Numbered from the stretch's first letter, positions 40,155-48,419 are shown. The stretch is 48,419 nucleotides of DNA from Flavobacteriales bacterium UBA7690 (GCA_002482775.1 DLGQ01000014.1:1-48419), one strand, 5' to 3'. The notes: generated from the sequence alone by a model not told the origin. Made by a program: numbers and translations.

Positions 40155-40736
40155 TCACACCTCCTCATCCACTTGGGATACGCCGCCACTGACCACGAAC
40201 TTCATCACGTCGGCGGCGCGGGCTTCCACGGGTGTCACGTTCTTCGCGGGTACGATGTACAGGTTGCCGCTCCAGTTGAAGGCGTGCGGCAGGTAGACCG
40301 CGACTTTCTCCGGGCCCAGGCCCAGGTGACTCAGGTCGTCCTGGGTGATGAATCCGAGTCGTTCCACCTCCGTGTTCCCGCCCAGTTTCACCAGCACGGG
40401 CCGGTCGAATTTGCGCTTGCTGCCTACGATGGCTTCCACCAGGTCCTTTACCGCGTCGTAGAGCGTCTTCAAGAAAGGGATGCGCTGCAACAGGTCCTCG
40501 CCGAATTGCGCGAGCGGCTCGTACAGCACCGTGGTACCAAGCCAACCCACCACCGTGATGATGGTGAGTAGCGCGAGCAGGCCGAGGCCGGGGATCTCGA
40601 TCGGGATGATCCCATCGAGGAATTGCAACGAGTGCCACACCGCCCAAACGATGATGGTGATGGGTGCGAGCAGGAGCAGCCCACGGAAGAAGAAGCTGAG
40701 GATGATGCGACCGATACGGCGGGTGGTGAGGCTCAT
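40155..40736 (-). CDS. DUF502 membrane protein
   Basis: The product has 193 residues from ATG 40736. Two membrane helices (about 12-34 and 47-67) are separated by SLQFLDGIIPIEIPGLG, and the soluble part has QRIPFLKTLYDAVKDLVEAIVGSKRKFDRPVLVKL and LGPEKVAVYLPHAFNWSGNLYIVPAKNVTPVEARAADVMKFVVSGG, the DUF502 signature. Role unknown; plant relatives are involved in ER membrane functions. A TAGCTTTG box is 11 nt before the start and supports 40736 over a longer frame from 40877. Confidence 0.9.
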   Translation of the reverse strand: MSLTTRRIGRIILSFFFRGLLLLAPITIIVWAVWHSLQFLDGIIPIEIPGLGLLALLTIITVVGWLGTTVLYEPLAQFGEDLLQRIPFLKTLYDAVKDLVEAIVGSKRKFDRPVLVKLGGNTEVERLGFITQDDLSHLGLGPEKVAVYLPHAFNWSGNLYIVPAKNVTPVEARAADVMKFVVSGGVSQVDEEV

Positions 40737-40747
40737 GGCTGCGCGCG

Positions 40748-40755
40748 CAAAGCTA
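40748..40755 (-). promoter_or_regulatory. Candidate -7 box (TAGCTTTG) of the DUF502 gene
   Basis: It is an exact TAnnTTTG match, 11 nt before the chosen ATG at 40736. Confidence 0.45.
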
Positions 40756-40779
40756 GATGAGCCTGCGGAACCCATTGGT

Positions 40780-41124
40780 TCAAATGGTGTCGCGCAACTT
40801 CTTCGGCAACGAAGCCCGCACCAGGTCATACGAATGGTCCGCGAGCTCCAGCAGCAGTTTGCCGGGTACGCTACCATCGGTCACGACCGTGTTCCAGTGC
40901 TGCTTGTTCATGTGGTACCCCGGCTGGATGCCTTCGTAGCGCTCGCGCAATTCAATGGCCTTTTCTGGATCACACTTCAAATTCACGCTCACGAAGGTGT
41001 CAGCGTCCATCAACGCGAAGATCTTGCCCGCCACGCGGAAGACCAACGTTTCCGGACCGAACGGGAAGTCCTCACTGAACCCGGCTTTCGCGAGGCAGTG
41101 CGCACGGAAGGCTTCGAGCGTCAT
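40780..41124 (-). CDS. MmcQ/YjbR family DNA-binding protein
   Basis: The product has 114 residues, the family length. It has a CyaY-like fold with LEAFRAHCLAKAGFSEDFPFGPETLVFRVAGKIFALMDAD, VNLKCDPEKAIELRERYEGIQPGYHMNKQHWNTV and a C-terminal LLELADHSYDLVRASLPK, as in MmcQ/YjbR. Family members are thought to bind DNA; direct evidence is limited. It overlaps the cyclase stop by ATGA, so the two are coupled. The frame that continues upstream of 41124 belongs to the cyclase region and is rejected. Confidence 0.92.
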   Translation of the reverse strand: MTLEAFRAHCLAKAGFSEDFPFGPETLVFRVAGKIFALMDADTFVSVNLKCDPEKAIELRERYEGIQPGYHMNKQHWNTVVTDGSVPGKLLLELADHSYDLVRASLPKKLRDTI

Positions 41125-41897
41125 GGCAACAGCGCGTAAAGGATCGGACGGCTCGGCGCCGCGTCGTTCATGAAGTGCGGCAGCTGGAGTTCCAAGAGGT
41201 AGTCGCCGTCGCGCACTTCGGCCGGGATGTTGAGCAGTTCGCTGATGGTGCGCTCGCGGTCCACGGTGTTCGGGAAATCCCAGAAAGCATGGTGGGCGGC
41301 CAACACGCCGCAATCTTCTTCGCGGTCCACGCTGGGCAGGTCCAGCAACAGGTGTTTCACGCCGATGCTGCGCAACCACGCACAGGCCGTGCTTTGCAGG
41401 TACGTGGGGTTGCTGCCGCTCCAATCTTTCGCTGCGTTGTCCTTCTGCGGAAGGGTACGGATAACCAATGCTTCGGGTGGGCGCTCGTTCACCGTGTGGC
41501 GCAGTTGTTCCAAGGTGATCACCTGGTCGTTCTTCGCATCCGGGGCACGGCGTTCCTCGGGTCGTAGGCTGACGAGCTGTGCGGTGAAGAAGTAGCGTTT
41601 CAGTTGCTCGCCAACAGGATACACTTCCGGTGCGATGTGCCCCACGCTTTCCGTATGCGTGCCGTGGCCGTGCGGGTTGAAGAAGATGTTGCGGAAGTTC
41701 ACGGGCGAACCGGACTTCACCGCGTATTCGATCTCGCCTCCCGCACTGTTTTGGGAACGGACCGGTTCCATGCGCACGGGTTCCACCCACCAAGCGCGCA
41801 ACTGGTTCTCGCCCTCGTGCAACGGATGCGATAGGTCGATGGGCTTGGAGAGGTCCACGCGGAAAGCGCGGCCGTGGTGTGTGATCTCAGCGATCAT
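41121..41897 (-). CDS. Cyclase family protein (kynurenine-formamidase-like)
   Basis: The product has 258 residues. The metal-binding motif is FFNPHGHGTHTESVGH, which is the HGTHxD/E pattern of the metal-dependent cyclase/formamidase family, with an opening PIDLSHPLHEGENQL and later RTLPQKDN and VKHLLLDLPSVDREEDCG. The family includes bacterial kynurenine formamidase; the substrate here is unclear. It overlaps the hemW stop by 11 nt and the MmcQ start by ATGA, forming part of a tight operon with hemW and the sensor kinase. Confidence 0.88.
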   Translation of the reverse strand: MIAEITHHGRAFRVDLSKPIDLSHPLHEGENQLRAWWVEPVRMEPVRSQNSAGGEIEYAVKSGSPVNFRNIFFNPHGHGTHTESVGHIAPEVYPVGEQLKRYFFTAQLVSLRPEERRAPDAKNDQVITLEQLRHTVNERPPEALVIRTLPQKDNAAKDWSGSNPTYLQSTACAWLRSIGVKHLLLDLPSVDREEDCGVLAAHHAFWDFPNTVDRERTISELLNIPAEVRDGDYLLELQLPHFMNDAAPSRPILYALLP

Positions 41898-43029
41898 CGT
41901 CGGTGACGAAGAGGTCCGATGCGATGCGGTCCGCGAAATGACGACCCGCTCTGCTCAAAACTAAGCGGCCTTCCGCCACGTGCATGCTCCCGTTCGACAC
42001 ATGCCGTTGGAAGGCCGACGAGTTGATCCGCAGCGCATCCACTTCCAGCCGGGCAAGCTCCACGCCTTTTGCGGTGCGCAAGCCGGTCATCAAGCGTTCG
42101 TTGGTGCGTTGTGCGGGCGAGAGCGTTTCGCTTTCCCAGTATGTGCTCCCTTCTTGCAGCGCCTTCGCGTAACCCGCGTTGTTCGCCACGTTCCAGCGGC
42201 GTGTGGTGCCATCGAACGAATGCGCCGAAGGCCCGATGCCGACGTACGGTACACCTTCCCAATAGCTCGTGTTGTGGCGTGAGTAGTGCCCCGTCTTGCC
42301 GAAGTTGCTGATCTCGTAATGGTCCAACCCTGCTGCATCCATGCGCTCCATCAAGCGATCGAACTGCGCGCTTTGGGCATCGTCTTCCGGCATGTGTACG
42401 CTACCCTTCTTCACTTGGTGGGCCAATGCGGTCTTCGCTTCCACCGTGAGGCAATACGCGCTGAGGTGCGGCATGCCGTGGTCCAACGCGATGGTGAGCT
42501 GCTCGTCCCATTCGGCGAGGGTCATTTCCGGCAGCCCGTAGATCAGGTCGATGGTCCAGCTCGCGAACCCCGCCTTGGCGATGAGGCCGATGCTGGCCAA
42601 CGCGTGCTGTGCATCGTGCGCGCGCGCCATCCATTTCAGACGATCGTCGCGGAAGCTCTGTGTGCCTAGGCTGATGCGCGTGATGCCGCCAGCTTTCCAT
42701 GCCGCCAGCCGTTCCGCCGTGATGTCGTCCGGATTCGCTTCCAAGGTCACCTCCGCATCGCGCTCCACCCGGAACAGGTCATGCGCCTGCTGGATGAACG
42801 CCGCTATACGCCCCGGTTCCAGCAGGCTCGGCGTTCCACCTCCGAAGTAGATCGTCGAGACCCGCCCATCGCCCACCTCCTTGCTGCGGCGGATCAGCTC
42901 CAACTCCATCGTATCCAAGACAACGGTGCGGTCCTTCGATGTGCTGAAATGGAAATCGCAGTATGTGCAGGCCTGGCGGCAGAAGGGGATGTGGAGGTAG
43001 AGGCCGGGCATTTGTCGATGACTGCTCAT
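41887..43029 (-). CDS. hemW: HemW-type radical SAM protein (coproporphyrinogen III oxidase-like)
   Basis: The product has 380 residues. The radical-SAM cluster cysteines are Cys17, Cys21 and Cys24 in LYLHIPFCRQACTYCDFHFS, followed by IYFGGGTPSLLEPGRI and RISLGTQSFRDDRLKWMARAH. This pattern matches HemW, now seen as a heme chaperone rather than a coproporphyrinogen dehydrogenase. It lacks the extra Cys after CxxxCxxC (Phe26 instead) that defines HemN. The start at 43029 is supported by ATGA overlap with the upstream kinase gene. Confidence 0.92.
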   Translation of the reverse strand: MSSHRQMPGLYLHIPFCRQACTYCDFHFSTSKDRTVVLDTMELELIRRSKEVGDGRVSTIYFGGGTPSLLEPGRIAAFIQQAHDLFRVERDAEVTLEANPDDITAERLAAWKAGGITRISLGTQSFRDDRLKWMARAHDAQHALASIGLIAKAGFASWTIDLIYGLPEMTLAEWDEQLTIALDHGMPHLSAYCLTVEAKTALAHQVKKGSVHMPEDDAQSAQFDRLMERMDAAGLDHYEISNFGKTGHYSRHNTSYWEGVPYVGIGPSAHSFDGTTRRWNVANNAGYAKALQEGSTYWESETLSPAQRTNERLMTGLRTAKGVELARLEVDALRINSSAFQRHVSNGSMHVAEGRLVLSRAGRHFADRIASDLFVTDDDR

Positions 43030-44555
43030 TCACTCACCAACGCCGAACTCAACACCCCTTGGTTCAAGGTGATCCGGAAGGTGGTGCCTTTGCCTGGCGC
43101 GCTTTTCTTCACGAGGATCTTGCCGCCGTGGTATTGTTCGATGATGCGTTTGCTGAGCGAAAGGCCCAGTCCCCAGCCGCGTTTCTTGGTGGTGAAGCCG
43201 GGTTGGAAAACGGTGCGGTGTTGTGCAGCGGGAATGCCTTTGCCGGTATCCGTGAGGTCGATGTGTACCGCGTTGCCTTCGGGGATGATCTCCAGGGTGA
43301 TCGCACCTTCGCCTTCCATGGCATCCACGGCGTTGCGGATCAGGTTCTCCACCACCCAGCTGAAGAGCGCACGGTTCAACGGTACTTGCAGGTCGGCGTT
43401 CTCCGGTTGCTGCACGTCGATCTTCACGCGGCCGGGCAAACGTGGGCGCAGGTAGAGGACGGTCGCGCGTAAGGTGTGGTAGAGCTTTTCGGCGGTGAGG
43501 TCCGGTGCCGATCCGATCTTGCTGAAACGCTCGGTGATCACTTCGAGGCGATCCACATCCTTGCGCATTTCGTTCACCGCTTCGGGGTTCTCGTCCTTCA
43601 GCAGTTCCATCCACGCCATCAGGGAGCTCAGCGGCGTGCCCAGTTGGTGCGCGGTCTCCTTCGCCATGCCCACCCACACCTGGTTCTGTTCGGCGTTGCG
43701 GAAAATGCTGAAGAGCGCGTAGGCCACGATGAGGAAGAGGCCGAGGATGGCGAGCTGCACGTACGGGAAGTAGCGGAGTTGCGTGATCACCAACGATTCT
43801 TCGTAGAAGATGTAGTTGCGCCCTTTGCCCGGCAGATCGATGGCGATGGGCTTGTTGGCCTGCTCCATGGCGCGGATGCGGGCTTGCATGGCGGAGCTGT
43901 CCCGGGCCACCAACGAGTCGATGTGGCCATATTCGATCACGTGGCGTTTCGTGCTGTCGGTGTAGATCACCGGGACGGCCGCGGTGCTCATCACCGTTTC
44001 GGAGATGAACGAACGGATGATGCCGTCCATCACGTCCTGGAGCTCCGTTACCACTTTGGAATCCTTGTAGTAGAGCAGTTGTTTCTCCACGCCGGGAATG
44101 TCGATCACGATGGGTCTATACACCCGCGCCATCGCCTTGATCTCCTGTGCGAGCAGCTCCTTGTCGTTCACGATGGTACTGTCCATGTTGCGCTCGAAGC
44201 GCTTGTTGCCTTTCTCATCCGTGATCACCACCGGCACCGTGGTATTGTCGCTGGTCACGCGCAGGTAGAAGGAGAAGTCGGTGTCGTCGCTGCTTCCCAA
44301 GCGTTGCATGGCGTCGGCGAAGAGCTGCACTTTCTTGCGTTCCTCTTCGCGCAGCCGATCGAAGAGCTTCTCGGTGTAGTTGACCAGTTCGGCCCTGTTC
44401 TTCACCGCTTCGGCCCAGATCTCCACTTTGTGGCGCTCCTCCGCACGCACGCGTTCCACGATGGTGTTGCTGTACCACAACGAGGCACCCACGATGAGCA
44501 TCGCCACCACGGCGAGCACGAGTTTCCAGCGTTGTTTGCGGGAGTAGAGATCCAT
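43026..44555 (-). CDS. Sensor histidine kinase with large extracytoplasmic domain
   Basis: The product has 509 residues from ATG 44555. A first membrane helix (WKLVLAVVAMLIVGASLWYS) precedes a periplasmic region of about 230 residues with two PAS-like repeats (VVITDEKGNKRFERNMDS, PVIYTDSTKRHVIEYGHIDS). A second helix (YVQLAILGLFLIVAYALFSI) leads to the phosphoacceptor block EQNQVWVGMAKETAHQLGTPLSSLMAWMELL with His303, and a C-terminal HATPase domain (NLIRNAVDAMEGEG, DTGKGIP, GWGLGLSLSKRII). This plan is common in Bacteroidota. No response regulator lies nearby. A longer frame up to 44636 is translated through a hairpin repeat and is rejected. Confidence 0.9.
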   Translation of the reverse strand: MDLYSRKQRWKLVLAVVAMLIVGASLWYSNTIVERVRAEERHKVEIWAEAVKNRAELVNYTEKLFDRLREEERKKVQLFADAMQRLGSSDDTDFSFYLRVTSDNTTVPVVITDEKGNKRFERNMDSTIVNDKELLAQEIKAMARVYRPIVIDIPGVEKQLLYYKDSKVVTELQDVMDGIIRSFISETVMSTAAVPVIYTDSTKRHVIEYGHIDSLVARDSSAMQARIRAMEQANKPIAIDLPGKGRNYIFYEESLVITQLRYFPYVQLAILGLFLIVAYALFSIFRNAEQNQVWVGMAKETAHQLGTPLSSLMAWMELLKDENPEAVNEMRKDVDRLEVITERFSKIGSAPDLTAEKLYHTLRATVLYLRPRLPGRVKIDVQQPENADLQVPLNRALFSWVVENLIRNAVDAMEGEGAITLEIIPEGNAVHIDLTDTGKGIPAAQHRTVFQPGFTTKKRGWGLGLSLSKRIIEQYHGGKILVKKSAPGKGTTFRITLNQGVLSSALVSE

Positions 44556-44607
44556 GTACGGCGTGAAGTTCGGGCCTGCGTGCGATCCGTGGAAGACTTG
44601 AAGGGAG

Positions 44608-44641
44608 AAAGGTGCGGGAGCAGGGAACTCTCGCACCCTTT
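44608..44641. repeat. Hairpin repeat (GGTGCGGGAG / CTCTCGCACC) upstream of the sensor kinase
   Basis: The arms AAAGGTGCGGGAG and CTCTCGCACCCTTT enclose a 7-nt loop, with outer GGGA/TCCC pairing. It shares its GGTGCG...CGCACC core with the hairpin at 23733-23762. Confidence 0.55.
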
Positions 44642-44663
44642 CACTTTTCCCTCCCCGACCTTC

Positions 44664-47363
44664 TTACTCCACTTCGAAGATCACTTCCTCTTCGTCCTTG
44701 TCCTCCTTCATCAACCGGCCCAGGCCTTTGCGCTCGCGGGGCTTCGGGCCTTGTGCACCGGCCGTGGGGTTGGTGTCCGTGCCTTGTTCTTCGATCTGGA
44801 AACGCGGCGCTGTGGAAGTGGTGCCAACGTCAGTAGGAGTTGGCGGATCGGTCTTCCCTTTGAACAGGCCGATCTCTTCGCGCAGGATCTGTTTCAGTTC
44901 TTGCTTCTCGTCCTGGAACTGCTTCTTGCGTTTCGCTGCGGCCATGGCGCCATCGTTGCCGAACTGCGGATCGTTGGCCGTGCCGTACATGTGTAGGAAG
45001 AGGCGCATGCCGGTGCCGTCGTCCACCACCGGGCCGAATTCATCATCGCTCGTGGCTTTACGGAAGAGGTCGCTCAGGCGGAAGTTGAGGTGGTGATCGA
45101 TGCGGTCGTCGAACCAATGCGTACCGCTGAGCTCGATGTCCATCACCGTACTGCTCACCAACATTTGCGGGATGTGTACCGCACCATCGCGGATCTCGAT
45201 CTGGTTCTCCAGCCGCGCGAAACGGATATCACCTAATCGACGACGCAGTTCCGGGATGTCCACGAAAGGCGCCACCAGCTTGTTCTTCTGGAGATGGTCA
45301 GCGACTTCCAACAGGGGTGCATGCCCTTTGATGGCGCCATTGTCCACACCGATGTCGATGACGCAGACCAGGCGGTCCATGTCCAATTTCATGCTCGGCG
45401 AGAGCGGTGCGTTGAAGGCCACCTGCGCCTTGGTGCGTCCGCTGATGTGCCGATGGCCGATGAAGTCCTGGCCGAAGTCCTGGAACTCGCGGAAGAGCTG
45501 TTGCAGTTCGATGTCGTTCAACGTGGCGTTGATGGCCAGCGGGTAGGAGCGGGATGCATCGCGCGCGTCGAGTTCCAACCCACCGTTCACCTTCCCGGAC
45601 GCTGTGGCGAAGCTCATGGGCGAGACACGTAGCACCTGGCCTTTCATGCTCACCGAAGCCGTGATGCCCGTGGCTTTGAATTCTTCAAAAACGAGTTCGT
45701 CCACACGCGCTTGCAGATCGAGTTCGATGGAGTTCGGTAAAGTGAGGGTGTAGTCCTTCGCGTTGCTGCTGGCGCCTTCGCTGCTGATGAGCGCTGCCAG
45801 ATCGATGCGTGGCAAGCTGCCTTTCGCTTCGATCACCAACCGTTGGTCGTCGAAGAGCAGGTAGGGCATCAGGTTGCGCAAGGTGCCGGTCAACACCACG
45901 GCACTGCCTTGTAGTTCGGCCTTCAACCCTTGCACGGTGGCATCGTTGCCGTGGATGCTGAGATCAGCGTCGAGGTGTTCGATGGTGTGCCGAACGCCTT
46001 TCAGTTTCAAGGTGGCATCGCGGGAAGCCAAGGTGCCGGTGATGCTCAGCACGCGCAGGTCCTTCGGCCGGATGTCGCCCACATCGCGGAGCTTGCCTTG
46101 CATGTGCAAGTCGGCTTTCAAACGGCCGCTCACCTGTTCCAACGTATCCACTTGCGCGAAGCGGAGAAGTTCAGCCAGGGCGATATCCGCGCGCAGGTCC
46201 GCTTTCACGCTGGCATTGGTGAGGCCGTTGCTCTGCCAGTTGCCGCTGAGCGAACCGTTCGCGCTCTTCGCGGAGAAATTCTTCAACACCAGTTTGCTCG
46301 GGGTGCCTTGGGGCGAAAGGTCCAACGACAGCTCGCCGAAGACATCGGTGAAGCTGGTGCCGCTGCGTTGCTCTTTCAACTTGCCTTGCACCAACTTGGC
46401 CCCCACCGACAGCGAAGGCCCGGAGAGCGGTCCGGCGTATTTCACAGCGAGGTCCACTTCGCCCTTCATGGTGTAGCGGCGCAGATCTTTGGTGATGCTT
46501 TCCGGAAGCAGGTTCACCACGTCCGCCAATCCGAGGCCGAGGCCATTGGCGCGGAGGTCGATGAGTTCGCCTTTCGGACCGTCCGTTACGGCGAGGGTCA
46601 ATTCCAGCGGCACGGAACCGGTGTGTACTTCACCCTTGGTGATCTTGAAGATCGCATCGCTTCCACCGAATTCCAACGCGAGCCGCAAGTGCGCCTGGCG
46701 GTCGGCGAGGATCACCTCCGGGCCGTCCTTCCAACTCCGTAGATGCGCATCGCCGCTCAGGGTGAGCGTGTTCAACTCCTCGCTGAACCGACCGTTGAGC
46801 GAAAGGGCCTTGCTGTGGGTATTGATCTCCAGCGCTGACCGGTCATCGCGGTAACGCACCTGCAGATCGCTGAAGCTGACCTTGTCCAAACTGATGGGCG
46901 AGGATCCCGTGGAACTGCTGTCCACCTTCCAGACGAGGTAGTTTCCGTGGCCGTTCCCATCCAAGGCTGGGTAGAGGCGCGCATGCGATGCGTGGATCTG
47001 CTCCACCGTGTAGCTGCCGCGGAACAGGTCCCACAGGCTGAATTCCAGGAAAAGCTCCTGGGCGTAGAGCAGCGTATCCGGCGGTACCGAGTCCGTGCGC
47101 ACCTCCTTGGCCAGCACATCGTGCAAGCGCATGCTGGCCTGCGGGAAACGCGCCACCAGCGTAAGGTCCATGTCGCTCACGGTGACCGGTGCCTTCAGCT
47201 GTTGGTTCAGCGCCCCGATCAGCTTCACCTTCACCTCCGTCTCGTACACGCTGGCCAGTACCACCAACGCGCCAAAGCACACCACGAATAGCGCGGCGAG
47301 CACGAGCACGGCATTGCGAAGTCTGCGCACCATTCGGAAGATGCGAAAGGTATCCCGCCCCAT
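44664..47363 (-). CDS. AsmA-like protein
   Basis: The product has 899 residues. A single N-terminal membrane helix (about residues 15-39, LRNAVLVLAALFVVCFGALVVLA) is followed by the AsmA N-terminal pattern (GALNQQLKAPVTVSDMDLTLVARFPQASMRLHDV) and a very long beta-rich, probably groove-forming region of the AsmA/TamB/VPS13 type. It ends in a charged, low-complexity tail (PKPRERKGLGRLMKEDKDEEEVIFEVE). Such proteins are thought to carry lipids between the membranes. A second in-frame ATG at 47333 is possible, but 47363 includes the basic lead. It lies between the RsuA-type gene and the sensor kinase, with hairpin repeats in both gaps. Confidence 0.88.
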   Translation of the reverse strand: MGRDTFRIFRMVRRLRNAVLVLAALFVVCFGALVVLASVYETEVKVKLIGALNQQLKAPVTVSDMDLTLVARFPQASMRLHDVLAKEVRTDSVPPDTLLYAQELFLEFSLWDLFRGSYTVEQIHASHARLYPALDGNGHGNYLVWKVDSSSTGSSPISLDKVSFSDLQVRYRDDRSALEINTHSKALSLNGRFSEELNTLTLSGDAHLRSWKDGPEVILADRQAHLRLALEFGGSDAIFKITKGEVHTGSVPLELTLAVTDGPKGELIDLRANGLGLGLADVVNLLPESITKDLRRYTMKGEVDLAVKYAGPLSGPSLSVGAKLVQGKLKEQRSGTSFTDVFGELSLDLSPQGTPSKLVLKNFSAKSANGSLSGNWQSNGLTNASVKADLRADIALAELLRFAQVDTLEQVSGRLKADLHMQGKLRDVGDIRPKDLRVLSITGTLASRDATLKLKGVRHTIEHLDADLSIHGNDATVQGLKAELQGSAVVLTGTLRNLMPYLLFDDQRLVIEAKGSLPRIDLAALISSEGASSNAKDYTLTLPNSIELDLQARVDELVFEEFKATGITASVSMKGQVLRVSPMSFATASGKVNGGLELDARDASRSYPLAINATLNDIELQQLFREFQDFGQDFIGHRHISGRTKAQVAFNAPLSPSMKLDMDRLVCVIDIGVDNGAIKGHAPLLEVADHLQKNKLVAPFVDIPELRRRLGDIRFARLENQIEIRDGAVHIPQMLVSSTVMDIELSGTHWFDDRIDHHLNFRLSDLFRKATSDDEFGPVVDDGTGMRLFLHMYGTANDPQFGNDGAMAAAKRKKQFQDEKQELKQILREEIGLFKGKTDPPTPTDVGTTSTAPRFQIEEQGTDTNPTAGAQGPKPRERKGLGRLMKEDKDEEEVIFEVE

Positions 47364-47440
47364 GAACGACTAACGGCAAAAGCCGTGCTGTTCGTTCACA
47401 GAGTGATGTTATTCGCCGATCGCAGGCTTTCATGAAGCAG

Positions 47441-47497
47441 GCAGTGGGCAGTCGGCAGCAAATACCATCACGGTATTTACTGCCGACTGCCCGCTGC
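47441..47497. repeat. Long stem-loop repeat between the RsuA-type and AsmA-like genes
   Basis: Two 26-nt arms (47441-47466 and 47472-47497) match at 24 positions around a 5-nt ATCAC loop, with the core GGCAGTCGGCAG / CTGCCGACTGCC. No T run follows, so it is more like a REP-type element than a terminator. Confidence 0.7.
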
Positions 47498-47513
47498 GAA
47501 CTGCTTAATTGAG

Positions 47514-48419
47514 TTACTTCCTCTTGCTCAGGAACAGCACCTCCTTCTCCGTCAGGTGTCGCCACTTCCCGCGCGGCAGATCCTTTTTCGTTAGGCCGGC
47601 GAATACCACGCGGTCCAGCTTCACCACTTCGTAGCCGAGGGCTTCGAACATGCGGCGTACCACGCGGTTGCGGCCCATGTGGATCTTCAGCCCCACCTCT
47701 TTCTTGCTGCCACCGACCACGTAACTGGCCTCGTCGGCATTGGCGGGACCATCATCCAAGTGGACGCCGCTCACGAGTTTCTCCAGGTCGGCTTTGGTGA
47801 GCGACTTGTCCAGCGTGGCGTAGTAGATCTTCTCCGCGCCGTGGCTGGGGTGGGTCAGCTTCTTAGCCAGGTCTCCGTCGTTGGTCATCAACAACACGCC
47901 CGTGGTGTGGCGGTCCAAGCGGCCAACGGGGTAGAGGCGTTCGGTGCAGGCATCGTCGATCAAGGCCATCACGGTGCGGCGGTCGCGTGGGTCGTCCGTG
48001 GTGGTGATGAAGTCCTTCGGTTTGTTCAGCAATACGTAGCGTTTCTTCTCGGTGCTCAGCTTTTGTCCGCCGTAATGGATCACATCGCCGGGGCCCACTT
48101 TGATCCCCATTTCAGTGACCACCTTGCCGTTCACGGTGACTACACCGGCCCCGATCAGCTCATCGGCTTCGCGGCGGCTGGCCACACCGGCATTGCTCAG
48201 GTAGCGGTTCAGGCGGATGCGGCCATCGCCAGCTCCTTCTTCTTCGGCACGTTTGCCGCGTTTGCTGGCGCGGTCCGGTCCACGGCCCACATAACGTTTG
48301 GTGCTTGCATCACGCTCGCGGAAGCCGCGTTCTGCGCGTGGAGGTCCGGTGCGCTCGCCATCGCGAACGGCTTTCGGCGGGCGTTTGCCCGCGCGCTTGC
48401 TAGCTGGGCGTTCTGCCCT
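47514..48419 (-). CDS. RsuA/RluB-family rRNA pseudouridine synthase (5' partial)
   Basis: The frame is open to the right edge (at least 301 residues). A very basic N-terminal tail (RPASKRARGKRPPK ... GFRERDASTKRY) leads to an S4 domain (IRLNRYLSNAGVASRREADELIGAGVVTVNGKV) and the catalytic domain with the Asp of LYPVGRLDRHTTGVLLMTNDGDLA, then NRVVRRMFEALGYEVVKLDR near the end. It isomerises a uridine in 23S or 16S rRNA. The Arg/Lys-rich extension is typical of Bacteroidota members. A GTG at 48290 could be read as the start, but the tail continues in frame upstream to the window edge. Confidence 0.93.
   Translation of the reverse strand, partial: RAERPASKRAGKRPPKAVRDGERTGPPRAERGFRERDASTKRYVGRGPDRASKRGKRAEEEGAGDGRIRLNRYLSNAGVASRREADELIGAGVVTVNGKVVTEMGIKVGPGDVIHYGGQKLSTEKKRYVLLNKPKDFITTTDDPRDRRTVMALIDDACTERLYPVGRLDRHTTGVLLMTNDGDLAKKLTHPSHGAEKIYYATLDKSLTKADLEKLVSGVHLDDGPANADEASYVVGGSKKEVGLKIHMGRNRVVRRMFEALGYEVVKLDRVVFAGLTKKDLPRGKWRHLTEKEVLFLSKRK

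Noticed and set aside
44556..44636. Extended start of the second sensor kinase (44636)
   Set aside because: These 27 residues are coded by the hairpin repeat at 44608-44641 and lack any family similarity; the membrane helix lead starts at 44555.
1..48419. tRNA, rRNA, CRISPR array or replication origin
   Set aside because: I searched by eye for T-loop (GGTTCGA) signatures, regular spaced repeats and DnaA-box clusters and saw none that held up.

Overview
The window is a chromosomal stretch of a GC-rich member of the Bacteroidota, most likely an uncultivated Flavobacteriales lineage. The evidence is secreted proteins with type IX secretion (T9SS)-like C-terminal tails, a purD / DUF6341-like / DUF6427-like cluster, DUF3098 beside uppP, ftsX and truB, a long Bacteroidota-type IspG, and a recurrent TANCTTYG box just upstream of start codons that matches the Bacteroidota -7 element (TAnnTTTG). 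The lineage is inferred. Genes are packed tightly, many with ATGA or TGATG overlaps. I see no tRNA, rRNA, CRISPR or classical transposase, and no gene-free gap longer than about 220 bases.

Layout. 1-2 kb: two tandem secreted beta-propeller-like proteins, the first cut by the window edge. 2-10 kb: YebC-type regulator, a HAMP/HisKA_2 sensor kinase, an acyl-CoA carboxylase carboxyltransferase subunit, a family 2 glycosyltransferase, a TPR sensor kinase with its NarL-type response regulator, and a thioredoxin-like protein. 10.8-14 kb: purD and purQ flanking two small-membrane-protein families. 14-21 kb (minus strand): CotH/lamin-tail protein, a 47-residue conserved protein, a CDF metal exporter, DNA primase, a MORN lipoprotein and a polyprenyl synthetase. 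21-27.6 kb: outer-membrane barrel, then rlmN, ispD, queA and the ftsX-DUF3098-uppP-truB operon. 27.7-35.5 kb (mostly plus): leuS, DUF3108, an M23 peptidase, a Rossmann protein, a frameshifted membrane protein with its winged-helix regulator, and a 43-residue peptide. 35.6-48.4 kb (all minus): ispG, DUF4230, EamA transporter, coiled-coil protein, DUF502, MmcQ, cyclase, HemW, a second sensor kinase, an AsmA-like protein and an RsuA-type pseudouridine synthase that runs off the right edge.

The most striking element is inside leuS. A 576-bp in-frame insertion carries a complete DUF559 (Vsr-like) nuclease domain. It is bounded by GC-rich palindromic repeats, two tandem copies on the left and one inverted copy on the right. 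It sits in a loop at the start of the LeuRS editing domain, just before the TTRPDT editing motif. A solo copy of the same palindrome is inserted in frame in ispG about 7.5 kb away. Together they look like a protein-tolerated palindromic mobile element (comparable in behaviour to Rickettsia palindromic elements) whose full version carries a nuclease. Three other hairpin repeat families, a candidate two-site operator in front of the winged-helix gene, and very short leaders behind the -7 boxes are also described.
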